64,000 nucleotides of DNA from Acuticoccus sp051016205 (lineage in GTDB: Bacteria; Pseudomonadota; Alphaproteobacteria; Rhizobiales; Amorphaceae). This document shows positions 25,358 through 34,713 of the stretch, one piece after another (positions within the stretch are counted from its first letter, which is position 1; the number at the start of each line of letters is the position of its first letter). The translations under genes and the position numbers were made by a program. Under the pieces are notes generated by a model, which saw only the letters and a list, made by a program, of their open reading frames with translations, had not been told where the DNA came from and ran no database searches. The DNA is taken from assembly GCA_051016205.1 (NCBI GenBank), contig CP136534.1:3534001-3598000 (forward strand). The letters run 5' to 3'.

Positions 25358-26461
25358 CTACCCGTGCGCCACCTTGGCCGCGCGCCCAACGAACAGGCGC
25401 GACAGGGGCTTGTGCAGCATGAAGGCGAGCGCCCCCGAGAACAGGATGATCAGACCTTGGATGACGAGCACCATCTCGCGGTTGATGGATCGGAACTCGA
25501 AGGAAAGCTCAGCCCCGCCCTGATAAAGCGCGCCGAACAACAGGCTTGCCAGTACGATCCCGATCGGGTGCCCCCGCCCCATCAAGGCCACCGCGATTCC
25601 GGTAAAGCCGTAGCCTGCGGTGAAGTTTAAGATCAGCTTTTCCTGCGCGCCCAGCACATCGTTGATGGCCATCAAGCCAGCCAACCCGCCCGAGATCGCC
25701 ATGGCAAGGATGATCGTGCGCGGCACGTTCACCCCCGCATAGCGGGCCGCAGGCTCGCTCTCGCCCAAGGTGCGCAAGCGGTACCCGAAGGGCGTGCGCC
25801 AGATCAGCACCCACACGAACACACACGCCAGGAGGGCCACGAGGATGGAAAGGTTGAGCGGCGATGGGTTCGCCTCAATGCCCAGCGCACGGGCAATCTC
25901 GTGGATTTTGGGAAGGCTTGCCCCTTCGGCAATGTCACGGGTTTGGGGCGTGCTCTGCCCCGGCCTGATGAGCGGCCCGGTGAGGAGAGAGACCAGGACG
26001 CCTGCGGCAATGAAGTTGAACATGATGGTGGTGATGACAACGTGGCTGCCCCGCGTTGCCTGCAGATAGCCGGGAATGAAGGCCCACGCCGCGCCGAACG
26101 CTGCCGCCCCCATGATGGCAAGGGGCAAAACGATGACGCCGGGCACCACCGAATCAAGCGCAAGGCACACCAGCACCGCCCCCAGCCCGCCAAGCGCTGC
26201 CTGCCCTTCCCCCCCAATGTTGAACAGCCGCGCCTGGAGCGCCACTGCCACCGCCAGCCCCGTGAAGACGAAGTTGGTGGCGTAGTAGAGCGTGTAGCCA
26301 AGGCTGCCGGGGTAAACGAACGCGCCATCGAACATCACTTTGAGCGCCTTGATGGGGTTCTCCCCAATCAGCGCAATGACAATGCCCGCCACGAAGAACG
26401 CCAGAAACAGGTTGATGAGCGGGATGACCACAAGGTCCACCCAGCGGGGCAGAACATTCAC
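25358..26461 (-). CDS. ABC transporter permease (BMP/nucleoside-type, first permease)
   Basis: A 367-residue permease of the YufP/NupP type with about ten hydrophobic helices. It includes NIGGEGQAALGGLGAVLVCLAL, ATRGSHVVITTIMFNFIAAGVLV and RTLGESEPAARYAGVNVPR. Its ATG overlaps the stop of the ATPase gene by four bases, and the second permease starts four bases after its stop, so all three are co-translated. It forms the heterodimeric membrane channel with the following gene product. Confidence 0.93.
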   Translation of the reverse strand: MNVLPRWVDLVVIPLINLFLAFFVAGIVIALIGENPIKALKVMFDGAFVYPGSLGYTLYYATNFVFTGLAVAVALQARLFNIGGEGQAALGGLGAVLVCLALDSVVPGVIVLPLAIMGAAAFGAAWAFIPGYLQATRGSHVVITTIMFNFIAAGVLVSLLTGPLIRPGQSTPQTRDIAEGASLPKIHEIARALGIEANPSPLNLSILVALLACVFVWVLIWRTPFGYRLRTLGESEPAARYAGVNVPRTIILAMAISGGLAGLMAINDVLGAQEKLILNFTAGYGFTGIAVALMGRGHPIGIVLASLLFGALYQGGAELSFEFRSINREMVLVIQGLIILFSGALAFMLHKPLSRLFVGRAAKVAHG

Positions 26462-28005
26462 GCCACACGCTCCTTGGGCTCTTTGCCTGTGGCAACCCCC
26501 GCCATCATCAGGCCGACCATGCCGCGGTCGGCGTTGGCGCCATCCACCTCTCCCACGATCCTGCCAGCGTTCATGGCGATGATGCGGTCCGAAAGGGCAA
26601 GGATCTCGTCAAGCTCCACCGAGACCAGGAGGATGGCGCAGCCCTGGTCGCGCAGCTCCAAAAGGCGGGCATGGATGAACTCAATGGCGCCGATATCCAC
26701 CCCCCGTGTCGGCTGCCCCACAAGGAGAACTTTGGGCCGCGAGCCATGTTCGCGCGCCAGGACGAGCTTTTGCTGGTTGCCGCCGGAAAACCCCGCCGCA
26801 CGCAATCGCGGATCAGGTGGGCGCACGTCGAACCGGCGCATCAGTTCAGCGCATCGTGCTCCCATGCGGCGGGTGGCAAGGAGCCAGCGCCGCGCCCCTC
26901 GCGCCTCCTGAAGTTGGCCGAGGACGGCGTTCTCCTGGGCCTGAAAGGCCATCACGAGGCCCTCTCGTCGGCGATCCTCAGGCACGTGGGCAACGCCGAG
27001 CCGCCGCATTTCTCGCGGGTTCGTGGGCGCAGCGCGGCTGATGGTCTGTCCGCCCGCGCTGATGATCCCCTCATAGGGCGCCTTGATGCCAGAAAGGCAG
27101 GCGAGGAGCTCGGACTGGCCGTTGCCAGCCACCCCCGCAACGCCGACAATTTCCCCCTCGCGCAGGGTGAGGCTCACCCCGTCAAGCCGTCGCACGCCAC
27201 CTTCGACGTAGGAAAGCCCCTCTGCCTTCAGCGCCACGCCGCCGGGTTTGGCAGGCACTTCGTTGGCCACATGGCGGACGGTGCGGCCCACCATCAGCTC
27301 TGCAAGCTCCTGCCTGTCGGTCTCAGACGTCTTGCGGTGGGCCACCATCTTGCCCTGACGCATCACCGAAACCTGGTCGGTGATGGCCATGATCTCGCGC
27401 AGCTTGTGGGTGATGAGGAGGATGGTCACGCCGCGTTTCTTCAACACGGCAAGGCTTTCAAACAGCCGGTCCGTCTCGTCGGGCGTCAGCACCCCTGTAG
27501 GCTCATCAAGAATCAGGATGCGCCCGCCCCTGATAAGGGCTTTTAGGATTTCGGCGCGCTGCTGCAGGCCGACGGGAAGGTGCTCCACCACACCATCAGG
27601 GTCGACGGCAAGGTTGTAGGCCCGCTCCATCTCCAACAACTGTTCGCGGACGGTGGCGCGGGAGGCTTTGAGGATCTGCCCCGTTGCCATTCCCAGCATC
27701 AGATTTTCAAGGACAGTAAAGTTTGGCACCAGCATGAAGTGCTGGTGGACCATGCCGATCCCCTGGGCGATGGCATCAGCGCTTGAGGTGAGTTTTACGG
27801 GCGCGCCGAACAGCTCGATCGCCCCCTTGTCGGCCATGTAGTGGCCCGACAAAATGGACACGAGGGTGGACTTGCCCGCACCATTTTCGCCGATGATGCC
27901 GTGGACGGAGCCTTCCTCCACCACAAGGCTCACATCATCGTTGGCCTGCACGGTGCCGAAGCGCTTGCAAATGCCCGTCAGGCGGATGGCGGGCGATGCG
28001 CTCAA
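26458..28005 (-). CDS. ABC transporter ATP-binding protein (two nucleotide-binding domains)
   Basis: A 515-residue duplicated ATPase of the sugar/nucleoside type. The first domain has Walker A GENGAGKST, signature LPVGLQQRAEILKAL (degenerate) and Walker B ILILDEPTGVLTPDE. The second domain has a modified Walker A (GVAGNGQSE), signature FSGGNQQKLVLARE, and LLVGQPTRGVDIGA where the usual catalytic Asp-Glu is changed. This asymmetry is normal for the RbsA/YufO group. It starts four bases inside the VOC gene's end and powers the two permeases that follow. Confidence 0.94.
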   Translation of the reverse strand: MSASPAIRLTGICKRFGTVQANDDVSLVVEEGSVHGIIGENGAGKSTLVSILSGHYMADKGAIELFGAPVKLTSSADAIAQGIGMVHQHFMLVPNFTVLENLMLGMATGQILKASRATVREQLLEMERAYNLAVDPDGVVEHLPVGLQQRAEILKALIRGGRILILDEPTGVLTPDETDRLFESLAVLKKRGVTILLITHKLREIMAITDQVSVMRQGKMVAHRKTSETDRQELAELMVGRTVRHVANEVPAKPGGVALKAEGLSYVEGGVRRLDGVSLTLREGEIVGVAGVAGNGQSELLACLSGIKAPYEGIISAGGQTISRAAPTNPREMRRLGVAHVPEDRRREGLVMAFQAQENAVLGQLQEARGARRWLLATRRMGARCAELMRRFDVRPPDPRLRAAGFSGGNQQKLVLAREHGSRPKVLLVGQPTRGVDIGAIEFIHARLLELRDQGCAILLVSVELDEILALSDRIIAMNAGRIVGEVDGANADRGMVGLMMAGVATGKEPKERVA

Positions 28006-28457
28006 CCCGCCCTCCCCGGCCTGGCGGCCACCAGCTCCACGGTGTTGCCTTCAGGGTCTTTCACGAAAAGCCCGCGCCAGCCGATCCAATCAAAATCCTG
28101 GAACCGATACGGGATGCCGAGCGCATCGAAATGGGACGCGGCCGCCGCCTGCTCATCCCACCCGACGGTGAGCGCCATGTGGTGGAAGGCGTTTTGCGGC
28201 GCGGGCTCTGCCACCCGCGCCTCGTCGTTGAAAAGGGCAAGGACGGCTGTGTGGCCTTGGTAGCCGTCGGCAATCTTGAAGAAGGTGATGCCCCCTGGCC
28301 GCCGCGAGAGAAGCTCAAGCCCGATGGCCTCTTCGTAGAAACGCTCCATGGCGGCACGGTCACGGCAGCGGATCGCAATCTCGCCCAAGGCGCGCACCTT
28401 GAAACCGCGGCCGATCTTGCCGGCCGCAGCCTCCGTGGATGTGCGCGCCTCAGTCAA
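28002..28457 (-). CDS. VOC-family protein embedded in the BMP importer operon
   Basis: A 151-residue glyoxalase/bleomycin-resistance-type protein. VRALGEIAIRCRDRAAMERFYEEAIGLELL and FVKDPEGNTVELVAARP are the two halves of the fold, with likely metal ligands His (FHHMALTV) and Glu (NTVEL). The start is TTG at 28457, three bases after the stop of the binding-protein gene, and its end overlaps the ATPase start by four bases. This is an unusual position for an enzyme-like gene and suggests that it acts on the imported compound. Reaction unknown. Confidence 0.82.
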   Translation of the reverse strand: MTEARTSTEAAAGKIGRGFKVRALGEIAIRCRDRAAMERFYEEAIGLELLSRRPGGITFFKIADGYQGHTAVLALFNDEARVAEPAPQNAFHHMALTVGWDEQAAAASHFDALGIPYRFQDFDWIGWRGLFVKDPEGNTVELVAARPGRAG

Positions 28458-28460
28458 CGG

Positions 28461-29465
<1,005 letters not shown>

Positions 29466-29534
29466 GTCACCTCCTCCAAGGCATTCATTTCAGGGCAATC
29501 GTTGGCCCCAATGAGAGCAATTGATGCGCCAAGA

Positions 29535-30377
29535 TCAGCCGGCGAGGCCAATTTCACGCAATCGTTCTTGCAAATACTCGTTCGCCGACGTGGTGGTGTC
29601 CAGCATGACTTCGGGCCGCGGGTGAACGAACAGCGGCATGGAAAAGCGCGCGCCGCCGGTGCTTGCCTCGGGATTGACCACGCGGTGGGTGGTGGAGGGG
29701 TAGTGACCGGCCGAGGCGCGCTGCAACATGTCGCCGATATTGACCGCAATCATGCCCCTGTCGCAGGGCACGTCATGCCACGTCCCGTCCGTGTCGCGCG
29801 CCTGAAGTCCTGGCGCAGAGCCTGACAGAAGAAGCGTGATGAGGTTGATGTCCTCGTGGGCGGCCGCACGGGTGGCCCCGGGCTCGGGCAACACCCCCTC
29901 CTGGGGCGGATAGTGGAGAATGCGCAGCATGTTCATGTGGCTGCCGTCCACCATCGACGTCAAAGGCTCCGACAAAGCGCCGCGCACATCCTCCGGCGTG
30001 TTGGCGTCGATCCATCCGAGGAGGGTTTGGCCAAGGCCGACAAGGTCGTCGTAAAGGGCGCGGGTGTGCTCAGCGACGCCTTCTGGCAAGGGCGTGTCGG
30101 GGTAGACCTGGAAGAACTCCTTCAAGTCCTTCGCCTTGGCGCCCTTGGCGTTTTCGGAGCGGAACGGGTAGTAGCCGTCAGGCTTTGGCGGCTCCACCTG
30201 GTAGCCTGCCTTGTGGGGCGAGGCGAAGAAGGTGCCCCAAAGGCGGTAGGCCTCGTCAATGCGCTCAGGCGTGATGGGATGGTCTTTCAGGACCGCAAAC
30301 CCCGTCTGCCGAAGCGAGCGGGTGAAGACTTCGGGCGCCGAGGGATCGGTGAAGCTCACCGCTTCAATGGCAAACAT
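29535..30377 (-). CDS. 2-oxoglutarate/Fe(II) oxygenase (isopenicillin N synthase-like)
   Basis: A 280-residue oxygenase. The iron ligands are the HxD of AAHEDINLITLLL and the distal His of STTHRVVNP, with the 2-oxoglutarate-binding RxS region nearby (ARFSMPLFVHP). The N-terminal FTRSLRQTGFAVLKDHPI segment is typical of the DIOX_N domain. The ATG at 30377 has GGAGAG upstream. Members hydroxylate small molecules, including nucleobases (xanthine, thymine) in other organisms. Its place directly before a nucleoside-type importer makes a heterocycle substrate plausible, but this is inference. Confidence 0.88.
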   Translation of the reverse strand: MFAIEAVSFTDPSAPEVFTRSLRQTGFAVLKDHPITPERIDEAYRLWGTFFASPHKAGYQVEPPKPDGYYPFRSENAKGAKAKDLKEFFQVYPDTPLPEGVAEHTRALYDDLVGLGQTLLGWIDANTPEDVRGALSEPLTSMVDGSHMNMLRILHYPPQEGVLPEPGATRAAAHEDINLITLLLSGSAPGLQARDTDGTWHDVPCDRGMIAVNIGDMLQRASAGHYPSTTHRVVNPEASTGGARFSMPLFVHPRPEVMLDTTTSANEYLQERLREIGLAG

Positions 30378-30582
30378 GGGCGCTCTCCACTCAAGGCGCG
30401 CAAAAAACGCTTCCACGAAGACGCGCGCGTTGTGATCAGGTGAGCACCTTATACGGCTTTCACTTGAACTCATCGCGCCACGTCACCGTAAGCGCACAAC
30501 AATTATGGGAGAAGCGCCGGGCGCAAGGGCTGCGCCTTGGGCAATTGGCCGCACGAAGTCCGCACCATGGGGCCGAAAGGGT

Positions 30583-30609
30583 GATCCGGCCGGTGGACCC
30601 GGCCGGATC
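30583..30609 (-). terminator. Terminator of the pxp-bioY operon
   Basis: GATCCGGCCGG at 30583-30593 pairs perfectly with 30599-30609 around a 5-base loop, a few bases after the bioY stop. On the minus strand ACCCTTTC follows. It separates bioY from the oxygenase gene. Confidence 0.75.
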
Positions 30610-30616
30610 GGATCGG

Positions 30617-31207
30617 TTAGCGCTGTGTGCCCACCAGGCGCCAGGCAAGCGGCAGCACCGCTGCGGCAAGGGCGATCTTAGCCGCCGCCCCAAGGAGGAA
30701 GGGTGTGACGCCAAGGGCCAGAACCGGCTTGTCCCACCCAATCAACGTGCCGAGCCACAAGACACCGCAGCCGAAGATGATGGCCGTGCCGATGGTCATG
30801 GCAAGAAGGGTGGTCAGAACGTTACGGTCCCACCGGCGCTCACCCAGGAAGCCGACGACGACGGCAGCGAGGACAAAGCCCACCAGATAGCCGCCCGTCG
30901 GGCCCATCATGTAGGCAAGGCCGATGCCGCGCTCAGGCGTTCCTGCAAACACAGGCATCCCCATGGCGCCTTGGGCGAGGTAGAGGAGAACGGTCGCCGC
31001 CCCGAGGCGCCAGCCGAACGCCATGCCGATCACCAAGATCATGAAGGTCTGCATGGTCTGAGGCACAGGGTAGAACGGCACCTGCACCTTGGCCGACAGC
31101 CATAGCGCCATGGAGCCCACAACGGCCAGAAGCACGTTGCGCACCATCGGGTTGCTGCCGGCAAGGATCGTTCCGGCAAGGGTGGGACTTTCGGTTCGAG
31201 CGGTCAT
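30617..31207 (-). CDS. bioY: Biotin transporter S component
   Basis: A 196-residue membrane protein of the BioY family with six hydrophobic helices. Characteristic segments are VQVPFYPVPQTMQTF, YLAQGAMGMPVFAG and MGPTGGYLVGFVLAA. It imports biotin, alone or with an ECF energy module, and no energy-module genes are nearby. It follows pxpC by 24 bases in an operon that encodes a biotin carboxylase and a biotin carrier, so it most likely secures biotin for that enzyme. No riboswitch or BirA-type site was seen. Confidence 0.94.
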   Translation of the reverse strand: MTARTESPTLAGTILAGSNPMVRNVLLAVVGSMALWLSAKVQVPFYPVPQTMQTFMILVIGMAFGWRLGAATVLLYLAQGAMGMPVFAGTPERGIGLAYMMGPTGGYLVGFVLAAVVVGFLGERRWDRNVLTTLLAMTIGTAIIFGCGVLWLGTLIGWDKPVLALGVTPFLLGAAAKIALAAAVLPLAWRLVGTQR

Positions 31208-31231
31208 CTGTTGGTCCTGTGCTGGTTCAAA

Positions 31232-32212
31232 CTAGGAAAGAGCGCTGCGGATGCCCGTGAGGATCGAGGCGTGCTCCTGGCGTGCGGAAAGGGCCGTATC
31301 CATGTCCACTTCCACGAACCTGACGGTTTTGTTGGGTTGGAGCTGGCCGATCAAGTCCATATCCGCCGAAATCACCGTGCCGACCATAAAGTATCCCCCG
31401 CCAGAGACCGCATCGCGGTGAAGGACGATGGGCTCTGTCCCCCCAGGGATCTGCACCGAGCCGTAAGGGTAGCATGCATCTGTGATGTTGGAGGGGTCCG
31501 AGCCCGCGCCAAACGGCTGCTCGCGCTCAACGAACTCCATGGGCCGCCCGCCGCGGAAACGATAGCCCATGCGGTCCGCTTCGGGCGCAACGGTCCAGGT
31601 GTCGGCAAAGAATGCGGTCTGGGACGCGGGCGTGATGCGGTGCCAGTAAAGGCCCGGCAACATCCTGAGCGCCGTCGTCTCACCGCCCTTGCCGGGACCA
31701 CGGCGCAGCGCTTCTGGAACCACGCGTGCGGCATGGGCTCCGGTGTCGGTCCCAAGGGGAAGGGTGTCGCCGGCCTCCACCTTGCGCCCTTCGATGCCGC
31801 CGAGGGCGCCGATGGGATAGGTGGAGCGGCTGCCGAGCGCCGGCGGCGTTGCAATCCCGCCGGAGATGGCGATGTAGGCGCGGGCCCCTTCGCGCAGATA
31901 GTCAAAGCTCAGCGTCTGGCCGGCCTCCACACGAAAACTGGTCCAGGTGGGGACCTCCTCGCCATCCACCTTCGGCGGCAGCTCCGCGCCTGTGACGGCA
32001 ACGGTCCGCCCATCGTTGAAGGTGATTTCGGGACCCATGAAGACCGCTTCCAGGCAGGCCGCGCCTTCCTCGTTGCCCACCAGGCGGTTGGCGGCAATGA
32101 GCGCCAGACGGTCCATCGCCCCGCCGACGGGAATGCCGAGGTGAAAGTAGCCAGGTCGGCCAAGGTCCTGGATGGTGGTCAAAAGGCCCGGTGCAACGAC
32201 GGTAACGGTCAT
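31232..32212 (-). CDS. pxpC: 5-oxoprolinase subunit C (KipA/AHS2 family)
   Basis: A 326-residue protein of the biotin-dependent carboxyltransferase (AHS2, KipA) family. Starts VVAPGLLTTIQDLGRPGYFHLGIPVGGAMD, the family signature, and has RFRGGRPMEF and SGGGYFMVGTVISADMDLIGQL. In PxpABC it works with PxpA and PxpB to open 5-oxoproline with ATP; the same fold is the carboxyltransferase part of urea carboxylase. Overlaps pxpB by four bases (ATGA). Within this operon, a biotin carrier is available as partner. Confidence 0.92.
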   Translation of the reverse strand: MTVTVVAPGLLTTIQDLGRPGYFHLGIPVGGAMDRLALIAANRLVGNEEGAACLEAVFMGPEITFNDGRTVAVTGAELPPKVDGEEVPTWTSFRVEAGQTLSFDYLREGARAYIAISGGIATPPALGSRSTYPIGALGGIEGRKVEAGDTLPLGTDTGAHAARVVPEALRRGPGKGGETTALRMLPGLYWHRITPASQTAFFADTWTVAPEADRMGYRFRGGRPMEFVEREQPFGAGSDPSNITDACYPYGSVQIPGGTEPIVLHRDAVSGGGYFMVGTVISADMDLIGQLQPNKTVRFVEVDMDTALSARQEHASILTGIRSALS

Positions 32213-33078
32213 GACAGCGCCTCCTGGAGCTTGGCGTTGTAGGCGTCGATCCCCTTGTTGAACTCATCAAGGTCGAAGCTCACCTCGGCCATCTTCGGTG
32301 TGAAGCGCTGGGCCTCCACCTCTGCGACGATGTCGTCATAGGCGGGTCGGTCGATGGGGGTGAATTTCACGATGTCGCCAGGGCGGAAGAAGACCATGAA
32401 TTCGCGCAAGTAAGGCATCATCTGCGTCGGATCGAAAATGGGCACGGGCGTGATGCCGAACATCTGGTAGCCGCCCGCCCCGCGCACGGAGTAAACACAC
32501 GAGAAGCAGCCACCATACCCCACCGTCAGCTTGGGCGTGTCGGTGCGCGGGCGCAGGTACTTGGGCACCTCGATCTGCCGCTCCCGCTCCACCATCTGGT
32601 ACAGGAACGGCAGTCCCGCCACGAACCCCACCATGGACACGAACCAGGGCGAGCCCGAGTGCGCCTTGATAAAGTCCTCCACCGAGGAAAACCCATTGAT
32701 GCGGGCCGCGTACTCAATGTCGCTGCCCGAGGGGTCTTGGTGGCGCTCGCGAAAGCGCATCAAGGTCTCGTGGGTCCAGGGGTCTTGGTAGTAGACGGGG
32801 ATTTCCACAATGCGCGTCGTCAGCCTTGCTTCGGCGCTGTCGGCGGCCGACTCCATGGACTTCAGTTGCTCCATCAGCGCATTGGGGTGGATAATGTCTG
32901 GGTTGAAGCCAATCTGGAACGACGCGTTGGCGGGGCAGATTTCCGTCACGCCATCGATCTTGGCGTCCCTGACGGCGTTGGTGATGGCAAGGCTCTTGAA
33001 GAAGGCGTCGAGGGACATGGCCTCATCCACCTCGACGAAAATCTGCTCGTCGCCTCCGAAACTGTAGCGCGCCGTCAT
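32209..33078 (-). CDS. pxpB: 5-oxoprolinase subunit B (KipI/AHS1 family)
   Basis: A 289-residue AHS1-family protein. It contains VEIPVYYQDPWTHE, GFVAGLPFLYQM, and a C-terminal GGYQMFGITPVPIFD region like KipI and allophanate hydrolase subunit 1. It is longer than the 220-240 residues of common KipI proteins, with extra sequence in the N-terminal and middle parts (for example RFRERHQDPSGSDIEY). Similar long forms occur in urea-carboxylase-like contexts. Both ends overlap neighbours by four bases (accC-like and pxpC), showing a tightly coupled complex. Confidence 0.9.
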   Translation of the reverse strand: MTARYSFGGDEQIFVEVDEAMSLDAFFKSLAITNAVRDAKIDGVTEICPANASFQIGFNPDIIHPNALMEQLKSMESAADSAEARLTTRIVEIPVYYQDPWTHETLMRFRERHQDPSGSDIEYAARINGFSSVEDFIKAHSGSPWFVSMVGFVAGLPFLYQMVERERQIEVPKYLRPRTDTPKLTVGYGGCFSCVYSVRGAGGYQMFGITPVPIFDPTQMMPYLREFMVFFRPGDIVKFTPIDRPAYDDIVAEVEAQRFTPKMAEVSFDLDEFNKGIDAYNAKLQEALS

Positions 33079-34445
33079 GGGCGGTCTCCCTCAAGGTGTT
33101 GGGCGTTGGTGCTCAGCCACTGTTCCAGCCAGGTGATGTGGGCCTCTCCGCGCCTCACTTCGGGCACGTTGAGGAGCGCAGTGAACAAAGGCACCGTGGT
33201 CTTCAATCCGTCCACGTGAAGTTCGCGGAGTGCGCCTGCGAGGCGGTCCAGCGCGTGGGCGCGGTCCTCCCCCCAGACTATCAGCTTGCCGAGGAGCGAA
33301 TCGTAAAAGGGCGGGATCTCGTAGCCCTGGTAGAGCATGGAATCCCACCGGACCCCAGGCCCACCGGGCACCCTCAGCCCCTCCACGCGGCCTGGAAAGG
33401 GCATGAAGTTGTTGGCGGGATCTTCGGCGTTGATGCGCACCTCGATGGCGTGGCCATTCTGGGTGATGTCCTCCTGGGCGAATCGCAACGGCGTGCCGGA
33501 AGCGATCGCCAGCATCTCGCCCACAAGATCCACACCCGTGATCATCTCCGTCACAGGGTGCTCCACCTGAATGCGCGTGTTCATCTCGATGAAATAGAAG
33601 TCGCCTGAGGTTTCGTCGTAAAGGTATTCCAGTGTGCCTGCGCCGCTGTAGTTCACAGCCTCTGCAAGGCGCACGGCCGAGGCGCACAAATCATCGCGCA
33701 CCGTCCTGTCGAGGACGGCTGACGGCGCCTCTTCCCACACCTTCTGCCGACGCCTTTGGAGGGAACACTCGCGCTCGAAGAGGTGGATGGCGCGGGTGCC
33801 GTCGCCAAGAATCTGCACCTCCACATGGCGCGCGGGGTGGATCACCTTTTCCACATAAAGCCCGCCGTCACCGAAGGCTGCCTTCGCCTCGGTGCTGGCC
33901 TGGGAGAAGAGCCGCTCGAACTCCGCCGCATCCTGTGCCACGCGGATGCCGCGCCCCCCTCCCCCTGCGGCCGCCTTGATGATGACGGGGTAGCCAACTC
34001 TCTCGGCAACCGCTTTGCCGGCCGCAAGGTCGGCCACAAGGCCATCGCTGCCGGGAACGGTGGGGACGCCAGCGGCTTTGGCCGCCTCGCGCGCTGCCAC
34101 CTTGTCGCCCATGCGCGCGATGGTGTCGGCGGTGGGGCCGACGAAGATCAACCCCTCGTCCGCAACGCGGCGCGCAAAGCCGGCGTTCTCGGCAAGAAAG
34201 CCGTAGCCTGGGTGGACGGCATCGGCGCCCGTCGCCTTTGCCGCCTCAATCACATTGTCGATGGCAAGGTAGGACTTTGCAGCCGACGGCGGGCCGATCT
34301 CCACCGCCTCGTCTGCAATATGGACGGCCAGCCCCTCAGCGTCGGCGCTGGAGTGGACGGCCACCGTCCCAATCCCCCTTTCGCGCGCGGCGCGGATGAT
34401 GCGAACGGCAATCTCGCCCCTGTTGGCGACAAGGAGCTTTTTCAC
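33075..34445 (-). CDS. Biotin carboxylase subunit (AccC type)
   Basis: A 456-residue biotin carboxylase. It begins KKLLVANRGEIAVRIIRAARERG, has the ATP-grasp glycine loop AAAGGGGRGIR, the CSLQRRRQK motif that binds bicarbonate and the catalytic MNTRIQVEHPVTE. It loads CO2 onto biotin using ATP and bicarbonate. It overlaps the BCCP-like gene upstream and pxpB downstream by four bases. This copy is unlikely to be the fatty-acid accC: it is in a pxp operon, no accA or accD is present and its carrier is short. I leave the symbol empty for that reason. Confidence 0.93.
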   Translation of the reverse strand: MKKLLVANRGEIAVRIIRAARERGIGTVAVHSSADAEGLAVHIADEAVEIGPPSAAKSYLAIDNVIEAAKATGADAVHPGYGFLAENAGFARRVADEGLIFVGPTADTIARMGDKVAAREAAKAAGVPTVPGSDGLVADLAAGKAVAERVGYPVIIKAAAGGGGRGIRVAQDAAEFERLFSQASTEAKAAFGDGGLYVEKVIHPARHVEVQILGDGTRAIHLFERECSLQRRRQKVWEEAPSAVLDRTVRDDLCASAVRLAEAVNYSGAGTLEYLYDETSGDFYFIEMNTRIQVEHPVTEMITGVDLVGEMLAIASGTPLRFAQEDITQNGHAIEVRINAEDPANNFMPFPGRVEGLRVPGGPGVRWDSMLYQGYEIPPFYDSLLGKLIVWGEDRAHALDRLAGALRELHVDGLKTTVPLFTALLNVPEVRRGEAHITWLEQWLSTNAQHLEGDRP

Positions 34446-34672
34446 GACACCTCGGCGATCACCTGGCCGGCGGTCACAGGCTCTTCGTTCTCCACAACGA
34501 ACTTGATGGTGCCGGCCACCTCGGACTTCACCTCCGTGAACGTCTTCATCACCTCAACGAGGCCCACCACGTCACCCACGGCAACGGTGCCGCCATCGTC
34601 CTTGAAGGGCGGCTCCTCAGGGGACGGGCGGCGGTAGAATGTGCCTGGGAGGTGGGAGCGGATTTCGGCCAT
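34442..34672 (-). CDS. Short biotin carboxyl carrier protein
   Basis: A 76-residue biotinyl domain. The modified lysine is K43 in EVMKTF, with the flanking GDVVGLVE and FVVENEEPVTAGQVIAEV strands of the barrel. Fatty-acid AccB is about twice as long; this protein lacks the N-terminal linker. It begins the run of four-base overlaps into the biotin carboxylase gene, so carrier and carboxylase are made together. BirA would attach the biotin. It lies 41 bases after pxpA. Confidence 0.9.
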   Translation of the reverse strand: MAEIRSHLPGTFYRRPSPEEPPFKDDGGTVAVGDVVGLVEVMKTFTEVKSEVAGTIKFVVENEEPVTAGQVIAEVS

Positions 34673-34713
34673 GGTGTCCTCTTTGAAAAGGCGGGGCGTT
34701 GTGGCGGGGTGCG

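Noticed and set aside
30617..31231. Biotin-responsive riboswitch or BirA-type operator near bioY
   Set aside because: bioY is inside an operon with only 24 bases in front of it, and no conserved structure or operator is seen.
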